Shown here: positions 18,115 through 26,025 of the stretch, one piece after another
Layout of the letters: each line of letters starts with the position of its first letter
Numbering within the stretch: position 1 is the stretch's first letter
Source: an uncultured Alistipes sp.
Lineage (GTDB): Bacteria; Bacteroidota; Bacteroidia; Bacteroidales; Rikenellaceae
Direction: 5' to 3'
Assembly (NCBI GenBank): GCA_947177225.1
Contig: CAMWTS010000010.1
Span: forward strand, 1 to 64,000
DNA length: 64,000 bases
Position numbers and translations under genes: made by a program
The notes under the pieces: model-generated
Told to the model about the DNA's origin: nothing
Databases searched by the model: none
The model's input: only the letters and a program-made list of their open reading frames with translations

Positions 18115-18143
18115 ACTCTCGGCGAGAATATCTCGCCGAGAGT
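18115..18143 (-). other. Perfect intercistronic hairpin between lipoprotein and nuclease genes
   Basis: A 13-base arm (ACTCTCGGCGAGA) is followed by a three-base loop and its exact complement. It lies 28 bases past the stop codon of the BACON/OB lipoprotein and 46 before the nuclease start. Minus-strand bases after it are TAGATGTC, with no U tract, so it is not a standard terminator. A 3' stabiliser or processing site is more likely. Confidence 0.65.
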
Positions 18144-18170
18144 TTTGATGTCATAATGAGTTATCGTCGT

Positions 18171-20402
18171 CTATTTCTCGTAAGTTACGACGATCTTCGA
18201 AATACGCTCATGACCGCTGGTTCCGCCGGTAGTGTAATCAACCGATGAAGCCGAACCCGTCCATACGCCATTGGTGTACTCGCCGGGAGTCATAGTTACC
18301 TCGTTAGTCGTTTGAGTGTAGGTAAACTCAATCTTTATGATATTGGCACCCTCTATTTTCAGAGTGTTGCCGCTGTAAAAACGTATACCCGTACCGGTAT
18401 TGTAATACTTCGGAGAGCTGCTCTTGTTAGAACCCTTGTCGAAAGTAAGGGTGATGGGAGCTTTCTCTACGGTTACAACGTCCTCTGCATTTTCATATCC
18501 CATTGCAGCAAAGTCGAACTCTACCACAGCTGAATCACCCGAAGGCTTGCCCGTCTGCAAAACCGATACTGTCTGCGACAACGCACCTGCCTTGACGGTG
18601 ATCGTACCCGAAATGTTATCTGCCGTCTCGTTGGCAGCAGCAGTAACGGTAATCACGTTACCCGCTACGGCAACGCTGAACTGAGCGTTGTCAGACTCTG
18701 CCTGAATGGCATCGGTCGAGTTGAACAGCGTAGCTGTAATACTCTTCTCGCCACCCTCGTAAGAGAATGAAAGCGACTGGGGCGTAACGGTGAGAATAGG
18801 CTCAGAAGAGGTAGCAAGCTCTACGAGCATCGTGTTGACGTAAACCGTACCCGTAACGCCGATTGCATAACCCTTGATAGTAACGACCTGACCGTTGAGA
18901 GCAGGATCGATAGCACCCTCCAAGGGATAAGCCACAGAACCCTTGGCCTTAGAAGCACCCTCGACCTCTACATTGTAGTAGTTGCCGCTGATGACCAAAG
19001 TACCCGTGTACTCGATATACTTCACTGCGGGAGCAGAGAGATATGCGTCCATGCCTGCGCCGTCCAGCACCTCGGGAGCGGGCTGCGTGAACGAACCGCT
19101 GCCGATAACCGTAACGGCAGGAGCAGCACCATACTCGCCCGAAGCGTCCTTAACGGCTGCAAACTGCTTGAAACCGGCATATGACGCGATCGTACCCGAA
19201 ACCGAAACCTTGTCGCCGACCGATACGGTAGCCGTCTCGTTGGTATACACGAGCAGCTTGCCCGTTGCGTCCTCCATCAGGAAGCCCTTGTTGTAGATAC
19301 CGATTACGGTAGCCTCATCAACCGCAGCCTCGCTGCCGTCGGCAGTGGCGATGGCAGCGGCGATGGTTCCGCCAACAATCACTGCACCCTCGGGAAGAGT
19401 TACCGACTGACCGCCGTTACCCGTCGAGAGCTTCACGTCGTCGATACGGTGCGAGCTTGCCAGATCAGAAGTAAACTTGATATAGAGAGTCTCGGGGACC
19501 TCCGTAAGAGTGAAATCGGCAGTGGCCAGATTCCATGTACCATACTCAGAAGCGGCATCTACCGGCGTCTCGTAGCTGATCTCTGTCCATGCGGTGCCGT
19601 TCTTCGAAAGCCAGATATGGAACTCCGAAGCAACGAACGTATTGTCCGAAGCACCGAAGAGCGAACGGTAGCGGCCGAAAGTGAGTTGCAGGTTCGACTG
19701 ATCGGCAGCCAGAGCGATGCCGTTGATGACGAACATGTTGCCTGCACCGCCGAAGAAGACGTTGTTGTTGCCCGAAGCGCTATCCTTATACAGAGAATAG
19801 TTGCCGTTAGAGGGCGAGTTGGCACGGATCGATACATTGGTAGCCGTGTAGGTCACATTGGCTGCGGCAGTGCCCTGAGGATTTGCGAACTCGGGGAACT
19901 GATCCACGAAAGGCCATGAAGTACCGCTCGTACCATACTTCGCCTCGGCCAGCTGACCGTCGAAGTTGTCAGAATAGAGCACATCGCCCGCAGGACCTAC
20001 GGGTTTCTCGTTGGCCGACTGCGAAATGTTAACGCGCTTGGTATCCCACTTGCCGTACTCGGGGTGCATGGCGATGCACTTTACAACGGCCGAACGCACA
20101 GCGCCCGTATCATTTGTAGGAACAGAGAGATTGACAGTGGCGTCGCCATTGCCCGACATAGGGGTTACGGTCAACCAACCGTCACCGACCGAATACTCGA
20201 TCTCGATCTTCCAATCGGCATTTGAAGTGATCTGGAAAGTCTGGCTCTCCTCGGCGTTGGTAAACGATACCGAAGTCGTCGATACGGCGATTTCGGGATT
20301 ACCCCCCCCCTTCTGATCGTCATCTTTCTCGCATGCGGCAAATGAAACAGCTGCCACCATGAGCGATGCGATAAACGACTTGCTCAAAAGTTTTCTAATC
20401 AT
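18171..20402 (-). CDS. BACON / OB-fold surface lipoprotein, first gene of the nucleic-acid locus
   Basis: The protein has 743 residues. Its lipoprotein signal ends SFAAC (Cys24). After a DDDQKGGG linker there is a BACON domain (about 36-125). Next is a jelly-roll-like region (about 140-330) with tracts such as LTFGRYRSLFGASDNTF, then OB-like DUF5689-type modules (about 345-535), a second BACON-like domain (about 540-625) and a C-terminal beta domain. BACON domains usually act as ligand-binding or spacer modules. The coding sequence for the Gly linker contains a nine-G tract. Upstream lies a good -7 box. Its own leader and the hairpin after it suggest it is expressed more than the rest of the operon. 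Direct nucleic-acid binding is inferred from the OB modules. Confidence 0.85.
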   Translation of the reverse strand: MIRKLLSKSFIASLMVAAVSFAACEKDDDQKGGGNPEIAVSTTSVSFTNAEESQTFQITSNADWKIEIEYSVGDGWLTVTPMSGNGDATVNLSVPTNDTGAVRSAVVKCIAMHPEYGKWDTKRVNISQSANEKPVGPAGDVLYSDNFDGQLAEAKYGTSGTSWPFVDQFPEFANPQGTAAANVTYTATNVSIRANSPSNGNYSLYKDSASGNNNVFFGGAGNMFVINGIALAADQSNLQLTFGRYRSLFGASDNTFVASEFHIWLSKNGTAWTEISYETPVDAASEYGTWNLATADFTLTEVPETLYIKFTSDLASSHRIDDVKLSTGNGGQSVTLPEGAVIVGGTIAAAIATADGSEAAVDEATVIGIYNKGFLMEDATGKLLVYTNETATVSVGDKVSVSGTIASYAGFKQFAAVKDASGEYGAAPAVTVIGSGSFTQPAPEVLDGAGMDAYLSAPAVKYIEYTGTLVISGNYYNVEVEGASKAKGSVAYPLEGAIDPALNGQVVTIKGYAIGVTGTVYVNTMLVELATSSEPILTVTPQSLSFSYEGGEKSITATLFNSTDAIQAESDNAQFSVAVAGNVITVTAAANETADNISGTITVKAGALSQTVSVLQTGKPSGDSAVVEFDFAAMGYENAEDVVTVEKAPITLTFDKGSNKSSSPKYYNTGTGIRFYSGNTLKIEGANIIKIEFTYTQTTNEVTMTPGEYTNGVWTGSASSVDYTTGGTSGHERISKIVVTYEK
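20302..20310 (-). repeat. Nine-G homopolymer inside the lipoprotein gene (possible phase-variation tract)
   Basis: The coding strand has nine G encoding the Lys31-Gly32-Gly33-Gly34 segment just after the lipidation site. One added G would put a TAA stop directly after the tract; one lost G also shifts the frame. Such tracts slip during replication. Confidence 0.7.
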
Positions 20403-20476
20403 AATCAGTTAATATTAAGTGTTTTAACAAAAATAATAAATGTTTTTCCAATAGTATAACGAAAAATTGGTAATTA

Positions 20477-20484
20477 CAAATATA
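20477..20484 (-). promoter_or_regulatory. -7 box (TATATTTG) for the nucleic-acid utilisation operon
   Basis: The minus strand reads TATATTTG in an AT-rich stretch 75 bases before the lipoprotein start; TTTAG/TTAG lies about 19 bases upstream. It is the only exact -7 match seen in this gap. Confidence 0.6.
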
Positions 20485-20565
20485 CGATTTATATCCTAAC
20501 TAAAAAAATTTTTCGCCGCTATTTACCATAATAATTATTTTTCAGCCTTTCGACAACACTCTCCA

Positions 20566-21024
20566 CTAACGTATTCTATCGAGCGAACGCACCAGCACCT
20601 CGTCGCGGAAAATGGCACGCATGGCCAGCCACACGGCTATGATCGAGAGCAGCGGCATGAGCGCGCCGAAGCACAGACGCTGGTGAGTGGTGTCGAGATC
20701 GGCGAACATGCGGTTCGACAACCAGTAGTAGATGCCGACAAAGACGAGCGAGCCGACAAGCAGCACAAGCTCGGCAGCGCAGAGACGTATCTGCAACTGG
20801 CGGCGCTTGAAAAGAAATATCGTCACCGGCGGCAGCAGCGTTGCGGCGGCAAGCAGAATACCCAGCCACAGGGTATTGTGCGATTCGGCCGCGCCAGACA
20901 GAGCGAAAGCCGAAAGGGTGAACTCCTCGGCACCGACGTTGAATACGGCCAGCGGCGAGCACAATGCCACGATCATGAATGCCGCGGCAGCCAAAAGATA
21001 GAGTGTTTGAATGCGTTGTATCAT
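20566..21024 (-). CDS. DUF4293 small membrane protein
   Basis: The protein has 152 residues starting MIQRIQTLYLL, the typical start of the Bacteroidota DUF4293 family. There are four predicted helices (about 7-25, 50-70, 82-102, 120-140). The ATG at 21024 is chosen over one nine codons upstream because the conserved family start is here and it avoids overlap with the GT2 gene. It ends the mltG operon. Function is unknown. Confidence 0.8.
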   Translation of the reverse strand: MIQRIQTLYLLAAAAFMIVALCSPLAVFNVGAEEFTLSAFALSGAAESHNTLWLGILLAAATLLPPVTIFLFKRRQLQIRLCAAELVLLVGSLVFVGIYYWLSNRMFADLDTTHQRLCFGALMPLLSIIAVWLAMRAIFRDEVLVRSLDRIR

Positions 21025-21040
21025 CGTTGTTTTCGTTTGA

Positions 21041-22003
21041 TTATTCCACACGTCTGTTTATCATATATCGGTTGCGGTCGGGCGAACGGCGGTTGATAAG
21101 CTCTCCGAGGAATCCTGCCAGGAAGAGCTGCACGCCCAGCACCACGGCCAGAATGGCCAGATAGAACAAGGGTTGCTCCGTCACGCCGCGCCATGGCAGT
21201 CCGTGGCATTGCGAATAGATCTTGTCGGCGATGACCCATACTGTGGTGCCTCCGCCCAAAAGGAACATCAGCGTGCCGAGTCCGCCGAAGAAGTACATCG
21301 GCGAGCGTCCGAAACGCGACATGAACGATACCGTTATAAGATCGAGATAGCCCTTTATCATGCGCTCCATACCGAATTTCGAGCAGCCGTATTTGCGTTC
21401 GTGATGCTCAACGACCTTCTCGCCTATGCGGCTGAAACCGGCATGCTTGGCCAGAATGGGTATGTAGCGGTGCATCTCGCCATATACCTCTATGGCCTTC
21501 ACCACACGGCGGCGGTAGGCCTTCAATCCGCAGTTGAAATCATGGAGCCTGATGCCCGACACCAGACGTGCCGTGAAATTGAAGAACTTGCTCGGCCAGC
21601 GCTTGCCTGCGGGATCATGACGCTTCTTCTTCCAGCCCGACACCAGGTCGTAGCCTTCATCGAGGATCATGCGGCGCATCTCGGGAATCTCGTCGGGCGA
21701 GTCCTGCAAATCGGCGTCCATAGTAAACACCACTTCGCTGCGCGCGGCCTCGAATCCGACATAGAGAGCCGCCGACTTGCCATAGTTGCGCGCAAACCCG
21801 ATGGCGCGTATGGCAGGATAATCGGCTTTCAAGGCCTCCACCACGCTCCACGAGTCGTCGCTCGACCCGTCGTCGACCATGATTATTTCATACGACAGCG
21901 CGTTCTGCCGCGCCACGCGATCTATCCACGCCGCCAGTTCGGGCAGCGATTCGGCCTCGTTGTAAAGAGGCACGACAACCGATATATCCAGTTTACTGTC
22001 CAT
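21041..22003 (-). CDS. Family 2 glycosyltransferase with C-terminal TM pair (GtrB/DPM-like)
   Basis: The protein has 320 residues. The GT-A domain covers about 1-225 with VVPLYNEAESL near the start, MVDDGSSDDSW, and the metal-binding MDADLQDSPDE. Two membrane helices at about 235-255 and 275-300 follow. Enzymes with this plan pass a sugar from a nucleotide to polyprenyl phosphate on the cytoplasmic side of the membrane. The donor sugar cannot be told from sequence. It follows DUF4199 by three bases and is in an operon with the peptidoglycan enzyme MltG, so an envelope role fits. Confidence 0.9.
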   Translation of the reverse strand: MDSKLDISVVVPLYNEAESLPELAAWIDRVARQNALSYEIIMVDDGSSDDSWSVVEALKADYPAIRAIGFARNYGKSAALYVGFEAARSEVVFTMDADLQDSPDEIPEMRRMILDEGYDLVSGWKKKRHDPAGKRWPSKFFNFTARLVSGIRLHDFNCGLKAYRRRVVKAIEVYGEMHRYIPILAKHAGFSRIGEKVVEHHERKYGCSKFGMERMIKGYLDLITVSFMSRFGRSPMYFFGGLGTLMFLLGGGTTVWVIADKIYSQCHGLPWRGVTEQPLFYLAILAVVLGVQLFLAGFLGELINRRSPDRNRYMINRRVE

Positions 22004-22006
22004 ACC

Positions 22007-22579
22007 CTACTCTCCGTTATGCGTTATTACAGGATCGCGGCGAACGATACCCGATATGACAAGACCGAGTAGGGTTCCTCCGATGGCATAGGTTTCAAAC
22101 GAATCGAACACCGTATGCAGAATCGACGGCCGCTCCGATATGCGCACCGCTTCGATCATGTCGTCGATCATCTTGACATACATGTCGGGCATCGACGCCT
22201 GCACCATCGTGGCACGGTAGTATTCGAGCGTGTCCATGTATCCGGCCACCAGCACGTCATACCCGATGATGCTGACGAACACATACTTCATCACTGCGGC
22301 AATCACACCGGCCGCAGCCGACATGCAGATCGTGTAGAGCAGTGCCTGAGCATACGAGAAGCCCTCTTGCGGCTCATACGCCTTAGAACGCTTGCGCGCA
22401 AAGGCATACAACAGCCCGACGAAGACAACCAGCACCACGATCATCTCCAAGACCAGGACTCCCATAAGGTGCGAGTCCGAGATCAGCGCATATGTCTCGA
22501 ATATGCCCGACGCTCCCATTACGATTCCCAGTATTGCACCGCAGCGCAACACGTCGTTCCAGAATCCGCGATTATTCAT
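22007..22579 (-). CDS. DUF4199 membrane protein
   Basis: The protein has 190 residues with four helices (about 12-32, 40-62, 82-108, 160-180) and the FSYAQALLYT segment characteristic of DUF4199. The family is common in Bacteroidota and commonly found beside a GT2 gene, as here. No enzymatic motif is seen and function is unknown. It lies 14 bases after mltG. Confidence 0.82.
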   Translation of the reverse strand: MNNRGFWNDVLRCGAILGIVMGASGIFETYALISDSHLMGVLVLEMIVVLVVFVGLLYAFARKRSKAYEPQEGFSYAQALLYTICMSAAAGVIAAVMKYVFVSIIGYDVLVAGYMDTLEYYRATMVQASMPDMYVKMIDDMIEAVRISERPSILHTVFDSFETYAIGGTLLGLVISGIVRRDPVITHNGE

Positions 22580-22593
22580 CTCTATTTAGATAT

Positions 22594-23610
22594 TTATCTC
22601 ACATTCAACCTCTCCAACGCACGGTGATATGCCGCGGCATTGCGATTGTGTTCGGCCAGCGTGCGAGCGAAATTGTGGTAGCCGTCCAGCTCGGCACGGG
22701 CGCAGAAGTAGTAGTAGTCGTGATGCTCACACCCCAGCACGGCCTCGATGGCTGCCATATCGGGCATGGCGATGGGCGATGGCGGCAGCCCTATATATAT
22801 ATATGTATTGTATGGTGAATCCACCTGCAAATGTTTCAGCAGCACGCGCTTGATCGAGAAATCGCCCAATGCGTACTTCACCGTGGGATCGGCCTGCAAA
22901 AGCATGCCCTTGTGCAGACGGTTGAGATATACGCCGGCTATGCGCGGCATCTCGTCGGCACGGTTGGTCTCTTCGTGCACGATCGAAGCGAGCGTCATCA
23001 CCTCCAACGGCGTCAACCCCTCGCGCTCGGCCGCCTGACAGCGACGTTCGTCTGCCCAGAACTTGTCCGACTCGCGCTTCATTCTGCGCACCAGATCCGA
23101 GGGCGAAATATCGGCATAGACCTCGTAGGTCTCGGGCAGGAATATCGAAAACATGGTTTCGGGCGAAGAGAATCCCAGCTCGGCCGCCAGACTCTCGTCG
23201 CGCAACGCTCCCAGGACGGCTGCCGAGTCGGCATCGATCCTGCGCGCGATCTTGCCTGCCAACGCCTCGGGCGTGCGTGCATTGTTGAGCGTGAGCCGCA
23301 CCGTGCGGTGCGAACCTATCTTCAACAGACGCGCCACCTCTATCACGTTCATTCCCTTGCGCAGCGTGTAGCGACCGGGCTTTATGGTCGAGCCGAGCGA
23401 TATTCGGTCGGCATAGAAGTCGAAAGCCGCATCGTGGTCGATGGCAGCATGTATTTTGTCGCGCATCTGCTCGTAGTTTTCCTCGGGCAACAGATCGAGC
23501 GTCAGCTCTCTGTCGATGCACGAGCCATACAGCATGCGATATGCCGCTCCCACTCCGACCGCCGCCATCACCATGGCCGCAACAGCTATCGTCAAGACTT
23601 TTCTACGCAT
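22594..23610 (-). CDS. mltG: Endolytic murein transglycosylase MltG
   Basis: The protein has 338 residues. A signal-anchor helix covers about 5-27. A LysM-like region (about 60-110) is followed by the YceG-like catalytic domain with TLASIVHEET at 207-216; Glu214 aligns with the catalytic Glu of E. coli MltG. Further family blocks are IAGVYLNRL and DSPYNTYIYIGLPPSPI. MltG cuts nascent glycan strands near the inner membrane and sets strand length. It is first in an operon with DUF4199, GT2 and DUF4293. Its promoter overlaps that of the divergent SRP RNA gene. Confidence 0.93.
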   Translation of the reverse strand: MRRKVLTIAVAAMVMAAVGVGAAYRMLYGSCIDRELTLDLLPEENYEQMRDKIHAAIDHDAAFDFYADRISLGSTIKPGRYTLRKGMNVIEVARLLKIGSHRTVRLTLNNARTPEALAGKIARRIDADSAAVLGALRDESLAAELGFSSPETMFSIFLPETYEVYADISPSDLVRRMKRESDKFWADERRCQAAEREGLTPLEVMTLASIVHEETNRADEMPRIAGVYLNRLHKGMLLQADPTVKYALGDFSIKRVLLKHLQVDSPYNTYIYIGLPPSPIAMPDMAAIEAVLGCEHHDYYYFCARAELDGYHNFARTLAEHNRNAAAYHRALERLNVR

Positions 23611-23624
23611 TATAGGTCAAAATT

Positions 23625-23655
23625 TTTGCAAAGATATAAAATTTTCGTATTTTTG
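23625..23655 (+). promoter_or_regulatory. Promoter of the SRP RNA gene
   Basis: TTTG at 23625-23628 and TATTTTTG at 23648-23655 with a 19-base spacer: a textbook Bacteroidota promoter. Transcription should begin within a few bases of 23660. Confidence 0.75.
23629..23636 (-). promoter_or_regulatory. -7 box (TATCTTTG) for mltG
   Basis: The exact consensus lies 18 bases before the mltG ATG, leaving a very short leader. It sits inside the spacer of the oppositely directed ffs promoter. Confidence 0.55.
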
Positions 23656-23659
23656 CACC

Positions 23660-23755
23660 GGGTAAGTCTTATACGACCAGCTCCCACAGAATCCCCCAGG
23701 TGAGGAATCAAGCAAGGGTATGTGGTCGTAGCGGTGCGATATAAGTAGCTTACCC
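23660..23755 (+). ncRNA. ffs: Signal recognition particle RNA (4.5S, small bacterial type)
   Basis: This is a single long hairpin of ~96 bases. The outer stem is GGGTAAG (23660-23666) with CTTACCC (23749-23755). The apical part holds the conserved SRP domain IV motif, CCCAGGTGAGGAATCAAGC (GGAA tetraloop flanked by CCAGG and the AGCAA internal loop). A second helix, ACGACC(A) with GGTCGT, supports it. A T run at 23758-23766 ends it. It pairs with Ffh to target membrane proteins. It was identified by motif and fold, not by a covariance search. Confidence 0.9.
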
Positions 23756-23773
23756 TCTTTTTTTTTATATCGG

Positions 23774-24352
23774 CTACCAAATCTTCATCAACGCCTGCGC
23801 TGCATATGCCGACAACAGATATGACGCCGCGACGAAGAGCACCAGAGCAGCTATCGGTCTTTTGTGCCACACGGCAGTCAGCGCCTTATAGTTCCAGAAT
23901 ATCCACCAGAAAACGATCATCGCCGCAAATATCAGATAGGGCACCATCATCGACGGGTACTCTTTCACCGCAGCCGACGGATCGTACATCAACACCGAAA
24001 ATGGAACCCGAAACCGCACCCACGCCAACGGCAGCATCAGCAGATAGACGGGCGCACGGGCATACAACACCCTGCCCATCACCTCACCGGTTTTCACCGG
24101 CCGGCCTGTCACGGCACACATTGCCGACAAAATCAGACCTGCCGACACCCACACCGAAGCATGCAGCAGCAGCACACCCCACAACGGCACATAGCCGCTC
24201 ACCCCGACCGTAAGCACCGAGTTCGGTACAAGACGGAAATACCACATGAATATGGTGGCGAAGATAAACCACACCAGACCCCACATCAGAGCCTTGACCG
24301 GATCGATATGCGCCGGACGATCGGCAGCCGCAGAGAGCGAAAAGATCTTCAT
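23774..24352 (-). CDS. Yip1-like multi-pass membrane protein
   Basis: The protein has 192 residues with five helices (about 22-42, 55-77, 95-112, 132-152, 165-185) and a hydrophilic start. The layout and the ARAPVYLLMLPLAWV segment resemble the Yip1/DUF1282 group. It starts three bases after the outer-membrane barrel gene, the third gene of a TPR-barrel-Yip1 operon. Function is unknown. Confidence 0.65.
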   Translation of the reverse strand: MKIFSLSAAADRPAHIDPVKALMWGLVWFIFATIFMWYFRLVPNSVLTVGVSGYVPLWGVLLLHASVWVSAGLILSAMCAVTGRPVKTGEVMGRVLYARAPVYLLMLPLAWVRFRVPFSVLMYDPSAAVKEYPSMMVPYLIFAAMIVFWWIFWNYKALTAVWHKRPIAALVLFVAASYLLSAYAAQALMKIW

Positions 24353-24355
24353 GAA

Positions 24356-26023
24356 TTAAAAATTAACTTTGACTCCCGCCTGAAAATTGATGCTGTTGCG
24401 ATAGTAATTCGCCCAGTCGTAGAGCTTCATATTAGCCAGATTGCGCCCCTCGACACATACCGTCCAGCGATTGTCGATGATCCAGTCGAATCCCAGCGAC
24501 ACGTCGGCCGTAGCAGGCACACTGAAATATCCGTACTCCAACCCCGGGCGGTTTATCACGCTCCACTTGCGGCTTCCGAGCACCTCCACACCGGCCGAGA
24601 CCACGAAGCGGCGGTGCTTGTAGCGCACACCCAGCTCGCCTGCAATGTCGGGCTCCGGGCAGTAGAGGTCTGAATCGGTGTTGTCGCCGTGAAGAGTCAC
24701 TCCTCCGCTCAGAGTCAACGCTCCGATGGGACGATACTCTATGCGGGCATCGAATACGAAGCGGTTGTTGTCGGCGGTCTCCGCACCGAACCACGCCGCA
24801 TCGTAATTATACCAGAACACCTGATCTATTATCATCGACACCCCGACATATGCGCCATAAGAGAGACGTCCGCGTGCGGCCACGCCGGTAAAGCCGGCAC
24901 GCACATCGTAGTTGCGCGTCGACGGCATCGAAACGATGGCCTCGCTCGTGCGTGCATCGAATCCTATGTAGGGATTGCGTTCGACGAGCGACATGAAATC
25001 GTTGTCGGTAACCGATGAAACCAGTTCGAGATATGGCGCGAAAGCCGCATTGCGACGGTCCCATGCCCAGCGTAGCGACGGCAGTATATAATGCGAAGCC
25101 GTGCTGCGCACCCGCAGCTTGTCGTATTGATAGGCAAGGCCTACGCTCAGCGTCGAACGCGTCATGCTGCGCACGTAACGCACGCCGACCTCTGCCCGGC
25201 TGTCGCCCGCCTCCGACAGAGCTTTTCCGCCGCGCCACACGTCGCAAGCCAGATCGATATCGATGCGATTGCGGCCGAACTCGCGCGCCAGAGCGAACGA
25301 TCCGCCGAAGCGTTTCATATTCCGCCCGTACTCGCCCTCCGGCACATGACAATCGTGCCAGTAGCGGCCGTGCAGTTCCAAATTGAAATTGAAGCGGCTC
25401 AAATCGGCGAAGTCGTCGCCGAAACGCACGCTGCCGCCCATGTGCTCGTATTGCAGGCGCGGTGCGGCAGCCACCGGATAGCGGTGGAACATATCGTTGT
25501 TGTAGTCGAGATCTATCTCGGCCATATGCCTGCCGGCATAGATGCCGCCGCGCACACCGGCACGATTGCGCATCGAGCTGCTCTCGCCCATCGACAGACG
25601 ATCGCCCAAGAAGGTCGAGCGCGGCTGGAAGTCGCCCTCGTGGTTGACATAGACTCCGGCATATCCTATCTTGGGATTGTGAGTGGTCAGATACAGATCG
25701 CCGGCCGTGGTCAGCGGATAACCGGCCGCAAGTCTGGCATAGAACAGTTTGGGACGGTTATAGTCCCAATATGTCGCCGTGGCAGGATTGAAATCCCGCA
25801 TTTTGAGCGATGTCTGCCATGTGTGAGGCGTGATCGAGTAGTCGATGTCGGGACGCATGCGCACCGTGTCGGTCATGTCGACCGCCACGGCCGGTTTCCG
25901 AGCATCGCCCACCTGGGGCACATAGACCTTGGTCACCTCGACCTGCTTGCTGCCCTGCGCCGCCAAACGCATCGGGACTGCGGCCGCAATGGCCATGCAG
26001 CACATTATCGTAATTCTCTTCAT
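24356..26023 (-). CDS. Outer-membrane beta-barrel protein (TonB-receptor-like barrel, no obvious plug)
   Basis: The protein has 555 residues. The signal peptide ends MRLAAQ. A short N-terminal segment (VEVTKVYVPQVGDARKPAV) with the pattern DT..MRPDIDYSITPH precedes about 16-18 amphipathic strands, and the C-terminus is NF. It is too short for a full TonB receptor and lacks the plug, although it would often be annotated as one. It begins two bases after the giant TPR protein, a pairing that suggests the two form a periplasm/outer-membrane unit. Confidence 0.75.
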   Translation of the reverse strand: MKRITIMCCMAIAAAVPMRLAAQGSKQVEVTKVYVPQVGDARKPAVAVDMTDTVRMRPDIDYSITPHTWQTSLKMRDFNPATATYWDYNRPKLFYARLAAGYPLTTAGDLYLTTHNPKIGYAGVYVNHEGDFQPRSTFLGDRLSMGESSSMRNRAGVRGGIYAGRHMAEIDLDYNNDMFHRYPVAAAPRLQYEHMGGSVRFGDDFADLSRFNFNLELHGRYWHDCHVPEGEYGRNMKRFGGSFALAREFGRNRIDIDLACDVWRGGKALSEAGDSRAEVGVRYVRSMTRSTLSVGLAYQYDKLRVRSTASHYILPSLRWAWDRRNAAFAPYLELVSSVTDNDFMSLVERNPYIGFDARTSEAIVSMPSTRNYDVRAGFTGVAARGRLSYGAYVGVSMIIDQVFWYNYDAAWFGAETADNNRFVFDARIEYRPIGALTLSGGVTLHGDNTDSDLYCPEPDIAGELGVRYKHRRFVVSAGVEVLGSRKWSVINRPGLEYGYFSVPATADVSLGFDWIIDNRWTVCVEGRNLANMKLYDWANYYRNSINFQAGVKVNF

Positions 26024-26025
26024 AA

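Noticed and set aside
18115..18143. Terminator after the BACON/OB lipoprotein
   Set aside because: The strand transcribed has no U tract after the stem, and the next gene lacks a clear promoter, so a processing or stability hairpin is more likely.
11628..20402. Ordinary polysaccharide utilisation locus
   Set aside because: There is no SusD and no glycoside hydrolase or lyase. The enzymes are nucleases.
23660..23755. Possible tRNA or other small RNA
   Set aside because: There is no cloverleaf, anticodon arm or TTCGAAT loop. The long single hairpin with GGAA and AGCAA motifs fits SRP RNA instead.
24356..26023. TonB-dependent receptor
   Set aside because: It would often be annotated so, but it has no plug domain and only 555 residues. 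I call it a barrel protein instead.
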